From contig NW_004191847.1 of NCBI RefSeq assembly GCF_000330505.1, positions 220,834 through 284,833 on the forward strand: 64,000 bases of DNA, in the 5' to 3' direction. The notes under the pieces were generated by a model. That model was not told the DNA's origin. It was given only the letters and a program-made list of their open reading frames with translations, and made no database searches. Below are positions 60,301-64,000 of this stretch, piece after piece; position 1 is the first letter of the stretch; each line of letters begins with the position of its first letter. The DNA comes from Entamoeba invadens IP1. Its lineage: Eukaryota; Evosea; Mastigamoebida; Endamoebidae. The position numbers and the translations under genes were made by a program.

Positions 60301-62536
60301 CTGTGTAAATCAAAACATGTTTTTAAATAGTAGTGGACTGTGTGAATTAAATGAAAATTGTTCAATTTCATTTAAAAATGAAAAGTGCACAATTTGTGAA
60401 AAGGGGTATCTTCATACAAATGACAATTCATGTATAACAGCACCCGATAATTCATCTTGTGGTATTTTCACTCCGGAGAATGATCGTTGTATTCGTTGTG
60501 AACATGGATATTACGTTTCTGATGATAAGTGTATGACATGTACTGAGAATTGTACTGAATGTTACAACTCCACGTTGTGTTTAAAGTGTTCTGAAAATTT
60601 CTATTTATATGATGATGGTTCGTGTATAGCCAACTCGAACGTAACAAACAATTGCAAAAAGCTAATTTCTGGCTCTTCTAAATGTGCGATATGTGACACT
60701 TCATATTTCAGAAATTTTGAAGGGAAGTGCCAGTCTTGCATTGAAAATTGTTTGATGTGTAACAACGAACAAAAATGTCTTTCATGTCAGAAAGATTACT
60801 TTTTACTTATCGATTCAACGCAATGTATTTCATATGATAAATTAGTCAATTGTGATGTTAAAGACCAAAGTGGATGTTCCAAATGTACTGAAGGTTTTTA
60901 CATTGACAACCAATATTGTTCAAGTTGTTCTTCACAAACAACGAATTGTTCTCGTTGTAATCAAAATGGTATGTGTTCAAATTGTGATGACAACTTCGTT
61001 TTGATTTCACAGAAATGTGTTCCATTACATCAAGTTGCAAATTGTGTCGAAGTAACAAATTCAAAGTGCACGAGTTGTTCTTTTTGGCACATTCCAAGTG
61101 CTTCTTACACTTCATGTAAAACAAAAGTTGTCTGGTGGGTTATTTTACTCTGCGTTTTGTTCATGGTATTTATTGGTGTTCTCTTAATTACAATTGGAAT
61201 ATTTTCAATGTTCAAAATATTAGAACACCGTCGTAGAGAAGCTCTTCGTCGGAAGATATGTCTTTTTGATATTAAAAACTCGAATGTCCAATTTGTGAAA
61301 ACTTCGAGCAATGGTGTTCTAGTTAATATGAAGGAAATCACCTTTGAAAATCCAGACTCTACAAACCCAAATCGAGAGATTAAAGTTGGACAAGAATCAA
61401 GGCAACTTCTTTGTGTTGGTAACTCGACTAAAAATACACTGAAAATTCAATTTTCCTCAAAGGCGAGTGACTTCAAATATTCTTTCAGGACAGAACCAAA
61501 AATTGTTTCGATTCCAAAGGGAAAAGCGTGTGAATTTGAAGTCTATTTAACACCAAATTGTTCCACTGAAATCCACGACAAGGTCTTACTACTATCTTCC
61601 AATTTGAAGACAGGAAACACTTCTGAGTTTCAAATGAGCATTTTGGCAAAGACTGAAATCTCAACGAAATTAGATCCCGACGAATTAGTCGAAGAGAAGA
61701 AACTTGGCGAAGGTTCCTTTGGTGTTGTGTATAAAGGTGAATTCAGAGGAAATGTAGTTGCCATTAAAAAAATGAAAGAAATCACCAACAACGAAAAGTC
61801 CATTGAAGAATTCAAAAAGGAAGTTGCGATGCTTGAAAAGTTCCGGTGTGGGTATATCGTCCATTTCTATGGCGCTGTGTTCATTCCTTCTAAAATCTGT
61901 TTAGTTACTGAATTTGCAAATTATGGAAGTTTAAAGGATTTGATGACAAAAACACAAACAAGTGAACACATTTTACATGTCACTGGTGATATGCAAAATG
62001 CATCAAAAACACAACCAATTTCGATCAACTTGAGAGTCAAATTTTGTTTGGATGCTGCAAAGGGAATTTTGTATTTGCATGAAAATGGGATCTTACATCG
62101 GGACATTAAACCAGACAATTTCTTGGTGTTTTCACTGGATTTGAATGACACCATCAATGCCAAATTGACTGATTTTGGAAGTAGTAGAAATGTCAATCAA
62201 ATGATTTCTAATATGACATTCACTAAAGGAATTGGAACACCGGTGTATATGGCACCCGAGGTGTTAAACAAAGAGAAATATACAGAAAGTGCAGATATAT
62301 TCTCTTTTGCAATTTCATTGTATGAAACTGTTACTTGGAAAGAAGCATTTCCAAAGGAAAAATTCAAATTTCCTTGGACAGTAGCAAATTTTATAACGGG
62401 TGGAAAACGCTTTGAAAGGACAGAAGATATTCCAATACAAATATATGAAGTAATGGACATGTGTTGGAAACAAAACAAAAGAGAAAGAATGGGGATAAAA
62501 GAAACAGTGAAGAAACTTGAGAAGTTTTTGAATTAA
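57335..62536 (+). CDS. Transmembrane receptor kinase (TMK), 1733 aa
   Basis: The ATG at 57335 opens a signal peptide MRPSIGIVLLSIAISTTAN. Parts: signal 1-19; an N-terminal domain of about 280 residues with RPEGLFVYFGC, matching the first TMK of this window; a cysteine-poor stretch about 290-740 in which residues about 460-560 look like stacked beta-strands rich in Asn, Ile and Val; CXXC-rich repeats about 748-1262; a transmembrane helix about 1265-1293; an MSP/PapD-like module about 1358-1438; a kinase domain from 1455 with GEGSFG, VAIK, HRDIKPDN, DFG and GTPVYMAPE. It has an insert in the kinase hinge region (TQTSEHILHVTGDMQNASKT). No introns. It pairs with the TMK on the other strand at 50635-55743. 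Confidence 0.93.
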   Translation: MRPSIGIVLLSIAISTTANFDWCEENGVIKYGYFNNCTKDYWSVNNSVVYFSDEALNFNFKNGCCQSNTKTFENLNDSNTKEKGLYFIEEGVQLKTLYIRVKDPNTRIRIGENHRPEGLFVYFGCRNECRKNVDDGHRTAPVVQKKGLILFSEIDEKFYILITRIDTTNIPYLYISGNVKQTINILFERPINPGGKYSKMRYLFTGPETNTVTFYNSFTIGEAKSVCERNNIHRYLLFLPTETNSGNFQNTNCTCVPNSNELLNEYSWNYPDCRYNHSLFDLDIQKFKNYENEIIVELYEWYRLLQSESVKYTFKPKNEDQYFYMKFEILKIEEDYEVTFEMPVNITTLEIYSFGKYYFKNGLEVQQVTLNQDFKNTILFAVNGMFIEKKTSLLTQCGKRVFKKGSDDYMCYCNYTNGAFYYNRDGYYITDDCLYPKELDLTLQINSSEYAIEGNQYWNKINLLVNEVTILVNNGLTEQFLIETNNISIQTILNIQTNLKVNEVIEVGENAHISVSNNAILKFDENSTISFQTIRESKNINGIITVEGNSTIDFPNPINNERPLLSFEQNFSSCFEFISFEKEQQTLLFKNTKNEQLLGGKLLRICPNDIEFDYNVLCILIKDNMTDFMSYERNVLHCPLSNENATILIKTEIFRQSEDFNGVFTQENNVLSYTQQSIFKAKFYQNEQKVVYITNDSQDGGSLLFTQNTSKLLLGDEIGFAEVVTPNSLKSKSYDTVVEIEISVENGCRVFNVSSDIESKCLICKKDYYYYSSNSSCEKIDDKCSTYYDNSTISFCQKCPTGFEPNKGTCLECPQNCLRCVEHKCVSCETDYYYNESGECFPITYNNNTMLIYHQNVLKCSEGFYVSNGHCELCPENCVSCRVKQSVLLCEICNTKSLLKENDTATFCELQKNANLTTTSSTIICEKMYFLNFSNTCEKCSEYYGVFCEICDTTQCIKCSSNGVLNNSGICVEKSPSYCTSTSNTYCEACVNQNMFLNSSGLCELNENCSISFKNEKCTICEKGYLHTNDNSCITAPDNSSCGIFTPENDRCIRCEHGYYVSDDKCMTCTENCTECYNSTLCLKCSENFYLYDDGSCIANSNVTNNCKKLISGSSKCAICDTSYFRNFEGKCQSCIENCLMCNNEQKCLSCQKDYFLLIDSTQCISYDKLVNCDVKDQSGCSKCTEGFYIDNQYCSSCSSQTTNCSRCNQNGMCSNCDDNFVLISQKCVPLHQVANCVEVTNSKCTSCSFWHIPSASYTSCKTKVVWWVILLCVLFMVFIGVLLITIGIFSMFKILEHRRREALRRKICLFDIKNSNVQFVKTSSNGVLVNMKEITFENPDSTNPNREIKVGQESRQLLCVGNSTKNTLKIQFSSKASDFKYSFRTEPKIVSIPKGKACEFEVYLTPNCSTEIHDKVLLLSSNLKTGNTSEFQMSILAKTEISTKLDPDELVEEKKLGEGSFGVVYKGEFRGNVVAIKKMKEITNNEKSIEEFKKEVAMLEKFRCGYIVHFYGAVFIPSKICLVTEFANYGSLKDLMTKTQTSEHILHVTGDMQNASKTQPISINLRVKFCLDAAKGILYLHENGILHRDIKPDNFLVFSLDLNDTINAKLTDFGSSRNVNQMISNMTFTKGIGTPVYMAPEVLNKEKYTESADIFSFAISLYETVTWKEAFPKEKFKFPWTVANFITGGKRFERTEDIPIQIYEVMDMCWKQNKRERMGIKETVKKLEKFLN

Positions 62537-64000
62537 TTATGTTTGTAAATATTTCTTTAACTCTTTTTTTCTGTTATTTTTATTAAAAATATCTTTTTAA
62601 ATCTTTGTTAATATTTAAATAGTAATCAAATAAATATAAATATTAATATTTGTTTTAATTTTAATATTTCAGTGTTATTATTTATTAAAACGACCAAACA
62701 GAAAAATTCAATTAAATTAATTTCTCTGTTTGTAATAGGGATGAAGTAAAATCCATTTTACCTGTTTACCAAAAAAGAGAAAAAATTGGTAAAATATTTT
62801 TCCAATTTACGATCTTAAAGATCCCTATATTTTAAAAAACATTTTTATTGAAAATCAAAAAAGTAATAACAAATTGCAATTAAAAACAGTTAATTCAAGA
62901 AGAAAAAAATTTAAGATTTTTGCCGATAAAGGGGCAGAAAAAAACAGATGTTGGAAAAAAAGCGATGTTTCCAAAATAATAGTAATTTAATAACACTTTT
63001 ATAGTTAGTTGTATAGTTTATTTTTCCACTTTTCCGCAATTTGATTCAAAAAAACAAGGTTAACATAACTTAATTTCTTTTTTCGAAATGCCAAAAATCA
63101 TTTTTGAGATTATACATTACTTTTTCTTGTAAAGATAAGGTTGAATTTGCCGAAAGACAAAAGGAAAGCATAAAATAACGACTTCTAAACTGTTCTTTGA
63201 AGCAAGAAAAATACAAAAATTGGCTAAAAAAACAATAAAAAGTTTTTAAAAGTTGATTAATGTTTTCAATATTATTTTTCCTTTTTAGCATAAATACAAA
63301 AACTTTTAATCAAAACCCCGTCAGTGTACCTTTTTTTCACACCCCTTAACTTTAACTTTTAATTTTTTTACATGCTATTTATCGTTCATAAAACACAAAC
63401 TCCACTATCTAATCAATTACATATCAAACAACTTAATAAACGTATCAATATTCACGCTCTTTCAATGTAACAATTTTTCATTTCTTTGATCAAAGACCGA
63501 CTGCACCTTTATTTCACACCCCCTCTTGATCGATTCCTCATTCGATCAGAAATGCAGTCCACGGCCAAACTTGAAAAACGTTCTTTCAAAAGCTACACCA
63601 CACAAAGTTGAGTGCATCCATTCCCAGCCCTTTTTTGAGTCACTGTCAAACAAATGAAATACAGAGCTCCTTTTTATAATCAATTAATTTTTTGAAACTT
63701 TTTTCAAAAATCGAAGCAAAATCAAAAAACTGGAGAAAAAAAACAAAATAAAACGATTTTTTAATTAGAAACATCGAACATCGGTAATATTCCGTTTCAT
63801 GTGTCCATTTGTTTTTTCCCTGTTTTTTAAATTTTTTGAACAAAACCTCAACTTTTTTGTGGCAAATATCATTTATGGTCAAGGTTTAATGGTTGTTTAT
63901 AAAGAACTTGGTCAAACATCGGTTTTTGGTGCCGTTCATGGGAAAAATAAAAAGACGGGGAAAATAGAGTGGGTTATCCGAAATGGAGGCAACCAAATCT
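62537..64000. other. Terminal region; small inverted repeat and direct repeats, no clear gene
   Basis: AT-rich downstream region of the last TMK. An inverted repeat spans about 62738-62830 (ATAGGGAT at the left, ATCCCTAT at the right, with TTACCAA/TTGGTAA inside). Two related direct copies of ACCTTTwTTTCACACCCC begin at about 63328 and 63505. The frames 63070-63291 and 63646-63882 (minus) look like chance. An ATG at 63983 (MEATKS) runs off the window edge and could be a gene start, but nothing more can be said. Confidence 0.45.

Noticed and set aside
63582..64000. Short frames near the right end (MQSTAKLEKRS and MGKIKRRGK)
   Set aside because: They hit a stop after 9-19 codons; only an ATG at 63983 stays open to the window edge, and six codons are too few to call a gene.

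Overview
The window looks like a nuclear scaffold of an Entamoeba species. The evidence is a very AT-rich background, short dense genes with few introns, and introns that begin GTTTGT and end in AG. It also carries lineage-typical families: CXXC-rich transmembrane kinases (TMKs), BspA-like leucine-rich-repeat proteins with a degenerate F-box-like start, and a grainin-type EF-hand granule protein. Long intergenic stretches and several terminal-inverted-repeat elements fit E. invadens or a relative better than the compact E. histolytica. The species is an inference; the genus is well supported. There is one 100-N assembly gap (12773-12872).

Layout. (1) 1-15 kb is accessory DNA: a Tc1/mariner-type MITE, a 2607-aa TMK, a second small inverted-repeat element, an unrecognised ORF with an in-frame stop, the gap, a GC-rich fold-back element, a 58-aa tail-anchored protein that is easily missed, and a long palindromic AAT/ATT microsatellite. 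(2) 15-43 kb is a gene-dense housekeeping block: an URB1/Npa1 ribosome-biogenesis protein, ribosomal protein eS30, a PH-domain protein, a PPPDE (DeSI-like) peptidase, a DH-PH RhoGEF with an ARM-like N-terminus, grainin, a beta-helix protein with a myristoylation motif, a probable TAF4, a Rab GTPase, a Rho-like pseudo-GTPase, SNU23/ZMAT2, eIF2B-alpha, OSTC, and several hypothetical genes. (3) 43.3-43.7 kb holds three tRNA genes (Ser-CGA, Gly-TCC, Lys-TTT). (4) 44-64 kb is again accessory: two BspA-like LRR genes flanking a roughly 1-kb terminal-inverted-repeat element, then two divergently transcribed TMK genes, then about 1.5 kb without a clear gene.

Four genes need splicing to be read correctly (unknown gene at 20.9 kb, grainin, Rab, eIF2B-alpha). 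All five introns have the GTTTGT donor, and joined reading frames are given as coordinates. Housekeeping genes here act in ribosome assembly, transcription and translation initiation, splicing, N-glycosylation and small-GTPase signalling. The accessory flanks encode surface receptors and repeat proteins, the fast-evolving part of an Entamoeba genome.

The most notable observations are these: a cytosolic MSP/PapD-like module between membrane and kinase in all three TMKs; a shared N-terminal ectodomain in two of them; a CAAX-tailed Rho-like protein that has lost its nucleotide-binding motifs; at least three, perhaps five, non-autonomous inverted-repeat elements; and a decayed gene relic at 34.9-35.1 kb.
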